Positions 1 through 5,057 of a stretch of DNA of 7,069 nucleotides are shown piece by piece (the first letter of the stretch is position 1; each line of letters starts with the position of its first letter). The position numbers and the translations under genes are program-made. The notes beneath the pieces are model-generated. The model searched no databases, was not told the origin of the DNA, and saw only the letters and a list, made by a program, of their open reading frames with translations. The DNA is from an uncultured Endomicrobiia bacterium (GTDB taxonomy: Bacteria; Elusimicrobiota; Endomicrobiia; Endomicrobiales; Endomicrobiaceae), in NCBI GenBank assembly GCA_905236115.1, contig CAJOOL010000042.1, positions 1-7,069 of the forward strand, written 5' to 3'.

Positions 1-30
1 ACAAACACGGTCACCACATAGCCTTGACCG

Positions 31-73
31 AAAAAAACGAGCAGAGGAATTTCTAAAAATTTTCTTCTGTTCG
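31..73 (-). terminator. Rho-independent terminator after hipA
   Basis: Read on the minus strand, bases 73-57 pair with 52-38, giving 12 continuous pairs (two of them G-U) at the base and a few more A-T pairs above a two-base bulge, around a short loop. Seven T residues follow directly (complement of the A-run at 31-37). It begins 17 bases beyond the hipA stop, which is the expected place for the end of the hipBA transcript. On the plus strand the tail is poor in T, so the main direction is minus. Confidence 0.7.
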
Positions 74-89
74 TTTCCTGTTTCAACTT

Positions 90-1370
90 TTACAATATAA
101 CAAAATTTTTCTTTTTCTCGTCTGCCGTATTTTCAGGCAGTTCCGCCTGCCGTGCATACTTATCCCAATTACTTACCGAGGTTTCAACTTTTTCAATAAT
201 ATTTTTAATCTTCGCGTTGCTTATATTCATGTGTCTGCCGCAGTCAATAATATCCTGTTTGGTAAAATTTTCCGTTTTACCGTTAATGCTCATTTGGTGT
301 TTTCCCGTCCAAATACTGTCAGGGATATAAGCATAAGTAATATCATACGCCGGTGCCAAAGACCAACGCCCTTTTTTATCCATTAAGAAAGAAATATTTT
401 TCACATGGTCATCCTGATTTCTTGCCGTTACATTAAAAAACATTCGCATAAATAACTGCTCTATTTCATCTTGATTTAAATTCAGTTTATACATTACATT
501 TGCAGCCTGCTCATAGCTTGCACTTGCCGGAGAATTAAAATCGTAATGAGCAATTGCACCGAGAGACAGCATATGCAGTTTTTCTCCGGTTTCGTTAATT
601 CTGTCAAACCTTTTAGTCATAAAATGAAACCGTCCCGACTCCTTGTAAATACAGCATTCACTCATATTAATCCCGGCATCTTTCGCCATCAGATAATATG
701 CATATTCAGTTCTTGTATAACATCTTTTATCAGTCTTTGCATCGTCGGAAGTTGTCCCGTCAAACTTAATAAGCCAATATTCATAACAGCTCCCGGCATC
801 AATCTGCCCGGAACGAATATCGCCTGTTTTTCTGTTCCAAGCTATAACGGCTTTAGCCTTTGCCCCGCCGGCAGATGTGCCTATCTTTATAATTTGTTTC
901 ATTGTGTCGGTATTTTCTTTTATATGTATATCCTCCCGCTTGTGCAAAATATCTGAAGCGAGTTTTACAAGTTCATCAATATTAACAGATTTATCTTCAG
1001 TAATTTCATAACCTTTTGCAGGTCGGTATTCAAGTGCCCCCATTCCGCGAGAACCGATATACAAAAGTCTTTCCACACTGCTGATATCGTTAAGAGCTCG
1101 TCCCTGTTTGGCAAGATATTGTTCCAACAACACCGTTCCGAATTTATCCGGAAGAGAATCCGCCAACAGCCCGGGCAAAAAATGAAAAGTTTCTTCATTT
1201 AAATTAGCAAAAGAATATTGTTGTTCCGACAAAGGCATTACTATCGGTGAAAGCTCTATGCCGCTTTTTATAAAATTTTTGTCATAGCTGAAAACCGGGA
1301 CGGATGAAATGTTTTCCTGCACCACGTAACCTATCCTTGTGCCCCATAAATAAACTTCCGCACCTATCAT
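90..1370 (-). CDS. hipA: HipA-type Ser/Thr kinase toxin
   Basis: A 426-residue HipA-family protein of full family length. HipA kinases stop growth by phosphorylating a translation component (glutamyl-tRNA synthetase in E. coli HipA; the target of this one is unknown) and are neutralised by HipB. Visible: the N-terminal HipA subdomain (about 1-115, with GSRGMGALEY near 107-115), the glycine-rich ATP loop GTSAGGAKAK (164-173), the catalytic-loop motif NQDDHVKN (318-325; D320 aligns with the catalytic Asp of E. coli HipA) and the metal-binding motif APAYDI (339-344; D343). All key residues are present, so it looks like an active kinase. Its ATG overlaps the hipB stop by 4 bases (ATGA), which implies translational coupling. 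N- and C-terminal domains are in one protein, so this is not a split HipBST system. A terminator follows. Confidence 0.94.
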   Translation of the reverse strand: MIGAEVYLWGTRIGYVVQENISSVPVFSYDKNFIKSGIELSPIVMPLSEQQYSFANLNEETFHFLPGLLADSLPDKFGTVLLEQYLAKQGRALNDISSVERLLYIGSRGMGALEYRPAKGYEITEDKSVNIDELVKLASDILHKREDIHIKENTDTMKQIIKIGTSAGGAKAKAVIAWNRKTGDIRSGQIDAGSCYEYWLIKFDGTTSDDAKTDKRCYTRTEYAYYLMAKDAGINMSECCIYKESGRFHFMTKRFDRINETGEKLHMLSLGAIAHYDFNSPASASYEQAANVMYKLNLNQDEIEQLFMRMFFNVTARNQDDHVKNISFLMDKKGRWSLAPAYDITYAYIPDSIWTGKHQMSINGKTENFTKQDIIDCGRHMNISNAKIKNIIEKVETSVSNWDKYARQAELPENTADEKKKNFVIL

Positions 1371-1711
1371 TGTTCGTCACCCCATTTCCAAAAAATTTTT
1401 TCTTCCTTTTTTTGTTTTGCGGATGCCCGCTGTCTTTTCTTTTGGTTATTAAAAATCATTTCCGGAGTTAAAATTTGTTCCGTTATTAACAAATCCGTAT
1501 TTTGAATGCAGTTTATTACTCTTAAAACATTTAAGAAACATTCAATATTAATATTTTCTCCGTTTTCCAACCTTTCAATTGTTCTGGCGGAAACACCAGC
1601 TTTTAATGCAAATTCTTTTTGTGTCATAGACATTTTTATTCGTATATCTTTAATTCTCTGTCCTAATTCTTTAAGTATGGTTTCATTATTTTCAGTGCCG
1701 GAAATTTTCAT
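1367..1711 (-). CDS. hipB: HipB-type antitoxin, XRE-family repressor
   Basis: A 114-residue DNA-binding protein, the expected antitoxin and autorepressor for the adjacent HipA kinase. An XRE/Cro helix-turn-helix spans about residues 16-66 (LGQRIKDIR, then MTQKEFALKAGVSARTIERL). The C-terminal tail is basic and ends in a WKWGDE-like sequence (RQRASAKQ, then WKWGDEQ). To my recollection such tails are common in antitoxins encoded directly before HipA proteins. The start is supported by an AGAGG ribosome site four bases before the ATG. The first gene of a two-gene operon, it ends inside the hipA start codon. Autoregulation through a palindrome next to its promoter is inferred from the family and the sequence. 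Confidence 0.92.
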   Translation of the reverse strand: MKISGTENNETILKELGQRIKDIRIKMSMTQKEFALKAGVSARTIERLENGENINIECFLNVLRVINCIQNTDLLITEQILTPEMIFNNQKKRQRASAKQKKEEKIFWKWGDEQ

Positions 1712-1719
1712 AACAACCT

Positions 1720-1732
1720 CTAATATAATTAG
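1720..1732. promoter_or_regulatory. Candidate HipB operator palindrome
   Basis: A perfect 13-base palindrome, CTAAT-ATA-ATTAG, lies between the hipBA -10 box and the start codon and touches the ribosome site. A related TAATTAG half-site lies upstream of the -35 box (complement at 1784-1790), and TAACAAC/GTTGTTA form a further inverted pair (1711-1717 and 1762-1768). Binding here would hinder both transcription and translation. That HipB is the binder is inferred; the spacing differs from the E. coli HipB site. Confidence 0.35.
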
Positions 1733-1747
1733 TCTTTTATTGCTGAT

Positions 1748-1777
1748 AGTATAATATATTTGTTGTTAATAAGTCAA
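1748..1777 (-). promoter_or_regulatory. hipBA promoter (sigma-70 type)
   Basis: On the minus strand, TTGACT (1777-1772), 18 bases, then TATACT (1753-1748). Each box has one mismatch to consensus. Transcription would begin near 1741, about 30 bases before the hipB start codon. Confidence 0.6.
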
Positions 1778-1869
1778 TATCGGCTAATTAAAACAAGAAA
1801 ACAAGCTGTTGTGCCGTTCAACATTTTAAAAATATTGTATTTTGCTGACTATGGATAAGCGAAAATTAT

Positions 1870-2085
1870 TTAGAATATAGGAATGTGCTTAAGATATGTT
1901 TTGGCAAGACTGCCTGCAAGCACCGCTATAACGGAAGACAGAATCAATGCTCCCGCCGAAGCCAAAAAAACCGCAAAAGGCGAAAGTTTTGAGTCAGCTG
2001 CAAAAAGGAGTGTTGCTATCTGGGTTTTATCGCCAAGTTCGGCCAAAAATACCGATAAAAACACCGTAAAAAAAGAAAATATCAT
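1870..2085 (-). CDS. Truncated GDT1/UPF0016 membrane transporter
   Basis: A 71-residue protein that starts like a single-repeat member of the UPF0016/TMEM165-GDT1 family. The signature ELGDKT (16-21), which supplies cation-binding acidic residues in this family, is intact inside the first membrane segment (about 2-28), and a second membrane segment spans about 37-62. Family members are linked to Mn2+ or Ca2+ export. Single-repeat forms usually run about 90 residues or more, with a third segment. Here translation stops just after YLKHIPIF, and I found no continuation of the family pattern in any frame below 1870. The start has a GAGG site 10 bases upstream, inside the end of the preceding gene (2-base gap), so it is probably cotranslated with that gene. 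Transport activity is doubtful; it may be a decaying gene or half of a multimer. Confidence 0.72.
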   Translation of the reverse strand: MIFSFFTVFLSVFLAELGDKTQIATLLFAADSKLSPFAVFLASAGALILSSVIAVLAGSLAKTYLKHIPIF

Positions 2086-2087
2086 AA

Positions 2088-2387
2088 TTATTTTTCCTCG
2101 GTCTTCTGATTTTTTTTCTTATTTTTCTTTTTAGCTTTATTTTCTTTTTTCTGAATTTGTTCCAATTCCTCGTTGCTTATTATTCGGCTGATATCGGCTT
2201 TTTTCAATTTTATTATTTCCAAATCTTCAACAATAAAAATATGTTCTTTTTCTTTCAGGTGAATATTGCCGTTATAAACAGTTCCGTCTTTCATTATTAT
2301 CCGCTCAGCAAAAGCTGAAACCGGCAAAAACGAAAATGATAAAAACAAAAAACAAAACACCGTTGACACCAATTTAAATCTTTTCAT
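2088..2387 (-). CDS. Small secreted protein with lysine-rich tail
   Basis: A 99-residue exported protein of unknown function. Residues 1-27 form a Sec signal peptide: basic MKRFK, a hydrophobic core rich in F and L, and a likely cleavage after AFA. The mature part starts with a short predicted beta region carrying the pattern IMKDGTVYNGNI (31-42) and a later KADISRI, a pattern I recall from small hypothetical exported proteins of Gram-negative bacteria. Residues 77-99 are mostly Lys, Glu, Asn and Gln. The ATG at 2387 is chosen because AAGGAG sits four bases upstream. An upstream TTG at 2417 is in frame, but it would precede the hydrophobic signal with extra charged residues and lies before that site. 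It ends 2 bases before the GDT1-type gene, so the two form an operon. No function is claimed. Confidence 0.75.
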   Translation of the reverse strand: MKRFKLVSTVFCFLFLSFSFLPVSAFAERIIMKDGTVYNGNIHLKEKEHIFIVEDLEIIKLKKADISRIISNEELEQIQKKENKAKKKNKKKNQKTEEK

Positions 2388-2534
2388 AAAACTCCTTTTC
2401 TCAAGCGGAAACCGCAAGTTTTTTTATCTCTAAATTTGTTAAAATTTCCTGCAACATGTTACCAAGCGTTTTTTAGAATTTTCGTTATTCTGCCGGCTTG
2501 CCAAACCCGCAGCAATACTCAGGAAACAAGACAT

Positions 2535-2543
2535 ATTATATCA
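2535..2543 (-). promoter_or_regulatory. Extended -10 promoter for the secreted-protein operon
   Basis: The minus strand reads TGATATAAT, a consensus -10 with a TGn extension. No good -35 box is visible at 16-18 bases, as is usual for extended -10 promoters. The transcript would have a leader of about 140 bases before the start at 2387, with a small GCGG-TTT-CCGC hairpin (2403-2414) just ahead of the ribosome site. I saw no known riboswitch in that leader. Confidence 0.45.
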
Positions 2544-2600
2544 AATTCGGATAACAAACGACATAAAGCAATCCGTCATTATCAAGAAAAAAATTTTTTG

Positions 2601-2629
2601 TTGATAAAAAATTTAATCTATGGTATAAT
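2601..2629 (+). promoter_or_regulatory. Strong sigma-70 promoter for the structured RNA
   Basis: TTGATA (2601-2606), exactly 17 bases, then a perfect TATAAT (2624-2629). Transcription should begin near 2636. It points away from the minus-strand promoter at 2535-2543, so the two are divergent, about 60 bases apart. Confidence 0.72.
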
Positions 2630-2635
2630 TAAAGT

Positions 2636-2857
2636 ATAAACTTAATATTAAATGTTTTTGGTGTCCGAAAGGATATACTTTTGTGAAAACAAAAGAGATG
2701 CTAAACCAAAAACAGACAGAATAAGGGATATTTTATTTAAGCCAGCTACTTAAATATTTTATTCCAAGTATTCTTTGTCCATTTACTGGATAAAGAATCG
2801 CGGCTGTTTGTTTTGTGTATTTAGCATCTCACAGAATAAATCAGCCGTTATTTTTTT
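2636..2857 (+). ncRNA. Structured RNA / attenuator-like leader, class unknown
   Basis: About 220 nt between a strong promoter and a strong terminator, nearly all of it pairable. Hairpin I (2661-2676) and hairpin II (2678-2695; arms CTTTTGT/ACAAAAG) both have GAAA tetraloops. A long helix joins 2695-2705 to 2820-2830 (11 perfect pairs) and continues as 2707-2719 with 2804-2815 (12 pairs, one bulge). It encloses two hairpins, 2725-2765 and 2770-2798. A competing pairing, 2654-2662 with 2705-2713 (9 perfect pairs), would break the long helix and free the terminator arms at 2801-2847. This mutual exclusion is typical of riboswitches and attenuators. It does not match the conserved cores I know for TPP, SAM, c-di-GMP, T-box, 6S, SRP, tmRNA or RNase P. 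It could also be a free-standing small RNA. Confidence 0.6.
2801..2857 (+). terminator. Rho-independent terminator of the structured RNA
   Basis: Bases 2801-2817 pair with 2830-2847 in 17 pairs with a single bulged T at 2841 and two G-U pairs; the six at the base are CGGCTG/CAGCCG. A 12-base loop caps it, and the run TTATTTTTTT (2848-2857) follows directly. Its 5' arm and loop overlap the sequences that pair upstream in the alternative fold, so termination may be conditional. Confidence 0.72.
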
Positions 2858-2946
2858 ATCCTCAAAAAAAATCATCGCTGAAAAATTTTCACAAAGCAAT
2901 CCTTTTGAATTCTCCTAAAACAAAAATAAAATCCAAGAAGAAAATC

Positions 2947-3060
2947 ATGAAAAAGACAAAACAGAAAAATGTATGTATGAAATGGAAGTATGAAAACGGA
3001 AAAACGACGGGATGCCCGACAGAGATATTCGGGCATTACAGACCATACGACAATTTATAA
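2947..3060 (+). CDS. Possible 37-residue small protein
   Basis: An open frame that would encode 37 residues: a very basic start (MKKTKQKN), two cysteines (near 10 and 22) and a more complex end (KTTGCPTEIFGHYRPYDNL). I do not recognise it. The frame stays open upstream to 2815, but that part runs through the terminator and looks non-coding, so the ATG at 2947 is preferred. Only a weak purine stretch (AAGAAG) precedes it. It has no promoter of its own that I can see, so expression would need read-through of the terminator at 2801-2857. The last third contains a perfect 8-bp inverted repeat (3012-3019 with 3029-3036), and the stop falls inside an AT-rich repeat block. It may be a real small gene, a gene remnant, or chance. 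Confidence 0.3.
   Translation: MKKTKQKNVCMKWKYENGKTTGCPTEIFGHYRPYDNL
3012..3036. repeat. 8-bp GC-rich inverted repeat in the small ORF
   Basis: ATGCCCGA (3012-3019) and TCGGGCAT (3029-3036) are perfect complements around a 9-base loop. On the minus strand a run of five T follows only after about eight bases, so it would be at best a weak terminator for transcripts coming from rplY. The plus strand has no T-run. Confidence 0.5.
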
Positions 3061-3119
3061 TTTATAATTAACAACAAAAGAGAACAATTCAAAAATCGCA
3101 AAATATCAATGCGATTTTT
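3050..3119. repeat. Composite repeat copy 1 with bidirectional terminator hairpin
   Basis: A 21-base AT-rich block (3050-3070) is followed 20 bases later by a hairpin with 10-bp arms AAAAATCGCA (3091-3100) and TGCGATTTTT (3110-3119). The block matches 3905-3925 at 20 of 21 positions, and the hairpin arms are shared with 3926-3946. The hairpin has A- and T-runs on its two sides, so it could end transcription in either direction: the small plus-strand frame from the left and rplY from the right. The stem has only a short GC core, so its strength is uncertain. Confidence 0.55.
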
Positions 3120-3121
3120 GA

Positions 3122-3229
3122 GCGACTAGAAAGATTTTAGGCGAAACGAAGAAACGCAAGGCCGAAGTGTATGTTGTATAATACTCGAGGACTTGCGTTT
3201 CAAAGTTGTAGCCAAAATATTTCGGTCGC
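3122..3229. repeat. 108-base imperfect palindrome after rplY
   Basis: Nested inverted repeats share one axis: 3122-3126 with 3225-3229 (5 pairs), 3129-3142 with 3211-3223 (12 pairs, one mismatch, one bulge) and 3151-3160 with 3192-3201 (10 perfect pairs, GAAACGCAAG/CTTGCGTTTC). The 31-base apex can form a further small stem. It stops two bases short of the rplY stop codon and would be a long hairpin in the rplY 3' untranslated region. No protein frame is convincing here. It resembles a REP- or MITE-like element; whether other copies exist cannot be seen from this window. Confidence 0.65.
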
Positions 3230-3231
3230 AA

Positions 3232-3882
3232 TTATTTCTTAGGCTGTTCGGCAGCTGCAGCTTCTTCCTTCTTCCCCTTCCCAATAACTTCCGGAGCCTG
3301 AGCTTCCGCCGTCTCTGCAGGTTTCTCTTCTTCAGCAGCCTGTGCAATAACGGTAACGACTACACTCTTCGGGTCGTGTTCATATTCTACGCCTTGAAGT
3401 TTAGGAAGCTGTTCAACCGTAATATCGTCGCCGACTTTAAGTGCGGTAACATCAACGGAAACTTTAGACGGCATATCCGTGGGAAGACATTTTACTTTGA
3501 TTTCTCTTAAAACATGTTCCAGAGTTCCGCCGGCATTTTTAACACCGTCTGCAACACCTTCAACGTGGATAGGAATAAGAATTTCAATTTTTTCCGTAAG
3601 AGAAATAGACTGAAAATCTATATGGTTGGGAGCCTGCGTAAGAATGTGTCTTTGCAATTCTTTAATAATTGACGGTTTGGAAAAATCTTTAAATTTTAAA
3701 TCTATAATTACGCTTGCACCCTCTTTTTCAACTATAGACATAAATTTTTTTGCATCAACGCTAATGGCAATAGGTTCTTCTTTTTTTCCGTAGAAAACTG
3801 CGGGAACTTTTCCCGATTTTCTTAAAACATTTAAATTTTTTGATACGTCTCTGATTTCTGCTTCTAAAGCTATCTGCTTCAT
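3232..3882 (-). CDS. rplY: 50S ribosomal protein L25 (CTC/TL5 form)
   Basis: A 216-residue long-form L25, which binds 5S rRNA in the large ribosomal subunit. The N-terminal L25 domain spans about 3-92, with KVPAVFYGKK (25-34) and a domain end at HIDFQSISL (87-95). The C-terminal TL5/CTC beta domain spans about 98-180, including VEGVADGVKNAGGTLEH. The last 35 residues are a low-complexity Ala/Glu/Lys tail. The start is the ATG at 3882: a near-perfect GGAGG lies five bases upstream. An in-frame TTG at 3894 would begin within or just ahead of that site and is rejected. It lies downstream of prs across a 144-base gap containing hairpins, so it may be partly uncoupled from glmU-prs. A long palindrome and a terminator-like hairpin follow. 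Confidence 0.95.
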   Translation of the reverse strand: MKQIALEAEIRDVSKNLNVLRKSGKVPAVFYGKKEEPIAISVDAKKFMSIVEKEGASVIIDLKFKDFSKPSIIKELQRHILTQAPNHIDFQSISLTEKIEILIPIHVEGVADGVKNAGGTLEHVLREIKVKCLPTDMPSKVSVDVTALKVGDDITVEQLPKLQGVEYEHDPKSVVVTVIAQAAEEEKPAETAEAQAPEVIGKGKKEEAAAAEQPKK

Positions 3883-3904
3883 TACTTCCTCCAAAAAACA
3901 ATTT

Positions 3905-3946
3905 ACAATTTAAAATTTATAATTAAAAAATCGCTTTGCGATTTTT
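3905..3946. repeat. Composite repeat copy 2 in the prs-rplY gap
   Basis: A 21-base AT-rich block (3905-3925) differs from 3050-3070 at one position and is followed directly by the hairpin AAAAATCGC-TTT-GCGATTTTT (3926-3946). Order and orientation are the same as in copy 1, so rplY lies between two direct repeats. On the minus strand the hairpin is followed by a T-run and lies 44 bases before the rplY start codon, so it could weaken or regulate read-through from prs into rplY. Confidence 0.55.
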
Positions 3947-3948
3947 AA

Positions 3949-4000
3949 GCTGAGTCACGAACTTCATCCGCTCAGCCGAGAACAAAAAACTTCGTTTTTC
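3949..4000 (-). promoter_or_regulatory. Hairpins after prs, possible weak terminator
   Basis: Two small stems lie after the prs stop: AAAAAC/GTTTTT (3985-3990 with 3994-3999), which read on the minus strand ends in a T-run but has almost no GC, and GCTGAG/CTCAGC (3949-3954 with 3971-3976). Together with the hairpin at 3926-3946 they put three stems between prs and rplY. Their effect is not known. Confidence 0.3.
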
Positions 4001-4026
4001 AACTATTCTTTCTTCAACAGTCTTTC

Positions 4027-4953
4027 TCATACAAAAAGCGTATTAAGCGATTCGTCATTATATATTTTTTTAATAGCTTCCGCAAGTAAAGAAGCTACTG
4101 AAAGAATTTTTATTTTGGGCAAATCTTTATCGTGTACTATAGAATCCGTTATAACCACTTCCTGAAGAGCTGAATTTTTTATCTTCTCTATAGCCTCGCC
4201 TGACAACACACCGTGGGAAGCCGCCGCATACACCGTTACGGCACCGGCTTCTTTTATAGCGTTTGCCACTTTCGTCAATGTTCCGCCTGTATCTATCATA
4301 TCGTCAAGAATAATGGCATTTCTGCCCTTAACATCGCCGATAATATTCATAATGGCGGCTTCGTTCGGTCTGGGTCTTCTCTTATCCACAATGGCAAGGT
4401 CCGCATTTAAAAGTTTGGCAAATGCTCTTGCTCTTTCCACACCGCCGGCATCCGGGGAAACTACTATCGGATTATCCAAATTCAAATCTTTAAAATACTG
4501 AAACAAAACCGGCCTTGCATACAGATGATCTACCGGAATATCAAAAAAACCTTGAATTTGACGTGCGTGCAAGTCCATGGTTAAAACTCTGTTAATACCC
4601 GAAGCAGTTATCAGATTAGCTACGAGTTTGGAAGTAATAGGCACTCTGGGTTCGGCCTTTCTGTCCTGTCTGGCATAACCGTAGTAAGGAATAACGGCGG
4701 TAATTCTTCTTGCTGAAGCCCTCTTTAAAGCATCTGCAATCACCAACAGTTCCATAATGTTCTCATTTACGGGAGCACATGTAGGTTGTATTATGTAACA
4801 ATCCGCACCTCTGACACTGTCAACAATTTTTACCTGTATTTCACCATCGCTAAACCTGCCTATTTTTGCCTCGCTTAACTCTATGCCGAGATTTTGAGAA
4901 ATCTGCTGTGCAAGAGTAGGATTTGCATTACCTGCGATAAGTTTGAGCTTCAT
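4027..4953 (-). CDS. prs: Ribose-phosphate pyrophosphokinase (PRPP synthase)
   Basis: A 308-residue class I PRPP synthase. It makes 5-phosphoribosyl 1-pyrophosphate from ribose 5-phosphate and ATP, feeding purine, pyrimidine, histidine, tryptophan and NAD synthesis in the cytosol. Length is typical. Signatures: FSDGEIQVKI (34-43), the ATP-binding YYGYARQDRKAEPR (90-103), catalytic His129 in MDLHARQIQGFF, PDAGGVERAR (168-177), the catalytic-loop Lys191 in VDKRRPRPNE, and the PRPP-binding loop DDMIDTGGT (217-225). Nothing essential is missing. The ATG follows an AGAGGG site. It lies 104 bases after glmU with no clear promoter or terminator between them, so cotranscription with glmU is likely. 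Confidence 0.98.
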   Translation of the reverse strand: MKLKLIAGNANPTLAQQISQNLGIELSEAKIGRFSDGEIQVKIVDSVRGADCYIIQPTCAPVNENIMELLVIADALKRASARRITAVIPYYGYARQDRKAEPRVPITSKLVANLITASGINRVLTMDLHARQIQGFFDIPVDHLYARPVLFQYFKDLNLDNPIVVSPDAGGVERARAFAKLLNADLAIVDKRRPRPNEAAIMNIIGDVKGRNAIILDDMIDTGGTLTKVANAIKEAGAVTVYAAASHGVLSGEAIEKIKNSALQEVVITDSIVHDKDLPKIKILSVASLLAEAIKKIYNDESLNTLFV

Positions 4954-5057
4954 TTTTCCCTCTTATTTTTGAAGTTTATAAAAACATTTACTTCTTAATT
5001 ACCGAATTACCAATCATAAAACTTAAGATAAAATGCCGAGAGTTTGGAAACAACCGA

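Noticed and set aside
546..956. Plus-strand 136-codon frame inside hipA, and other antisense frames within hipA, rplY, prs, glmU and ybaK
   Set aside because: They are opposite-strand shadows of well-identified genes and show no domain or ribosome site of their own.
2388..2417. TTG start giving a 109-residue secreted protein
   Set aside because: It would put ten extra residues before a normal signal peptide; the AAGGAG site four bases before the ATG at 2387 decides the start.
2388..2530. Mn2+ riboswitch (yybP-ykoY) ahead of the GDT1 operon
   Set aside because: This class often controls such genes and the leader is long, but I could not find its conserved loop sequences.
2436..2639. Plus-strand open frame of 67 codons
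   Set aside because: It starts with TTG, has no ribosome site, overlaps divergent promoter signals on both strands and ends inside the start region of the structured RNA.
2661..2830. Retron msr-msd, SRP RNA, 6S RNA or T-box identity for the structured RNA
   Set aside because: No reverse transcriptase is nearby; the TCCGAAAGGA hairpin lacks the SRP domain sequence; the branched fold is not the 6S rod with a bubble; the conserved T-box antiterminator sequence is absent.
2815..2946. Upstream extension of the small plus-strand frame to a GTG at 2815
   Set aside because: This part runs through the terminator stem and T-run, and reads as low-complexity Lys/Ser/Phe; the ATG at 2947 is the more sensible start.
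3883..3894. TTG start giving a 220-residue L25
   Set aside because: The GGAGG ribosome site lies at this very position and serves the ATG at 3882.
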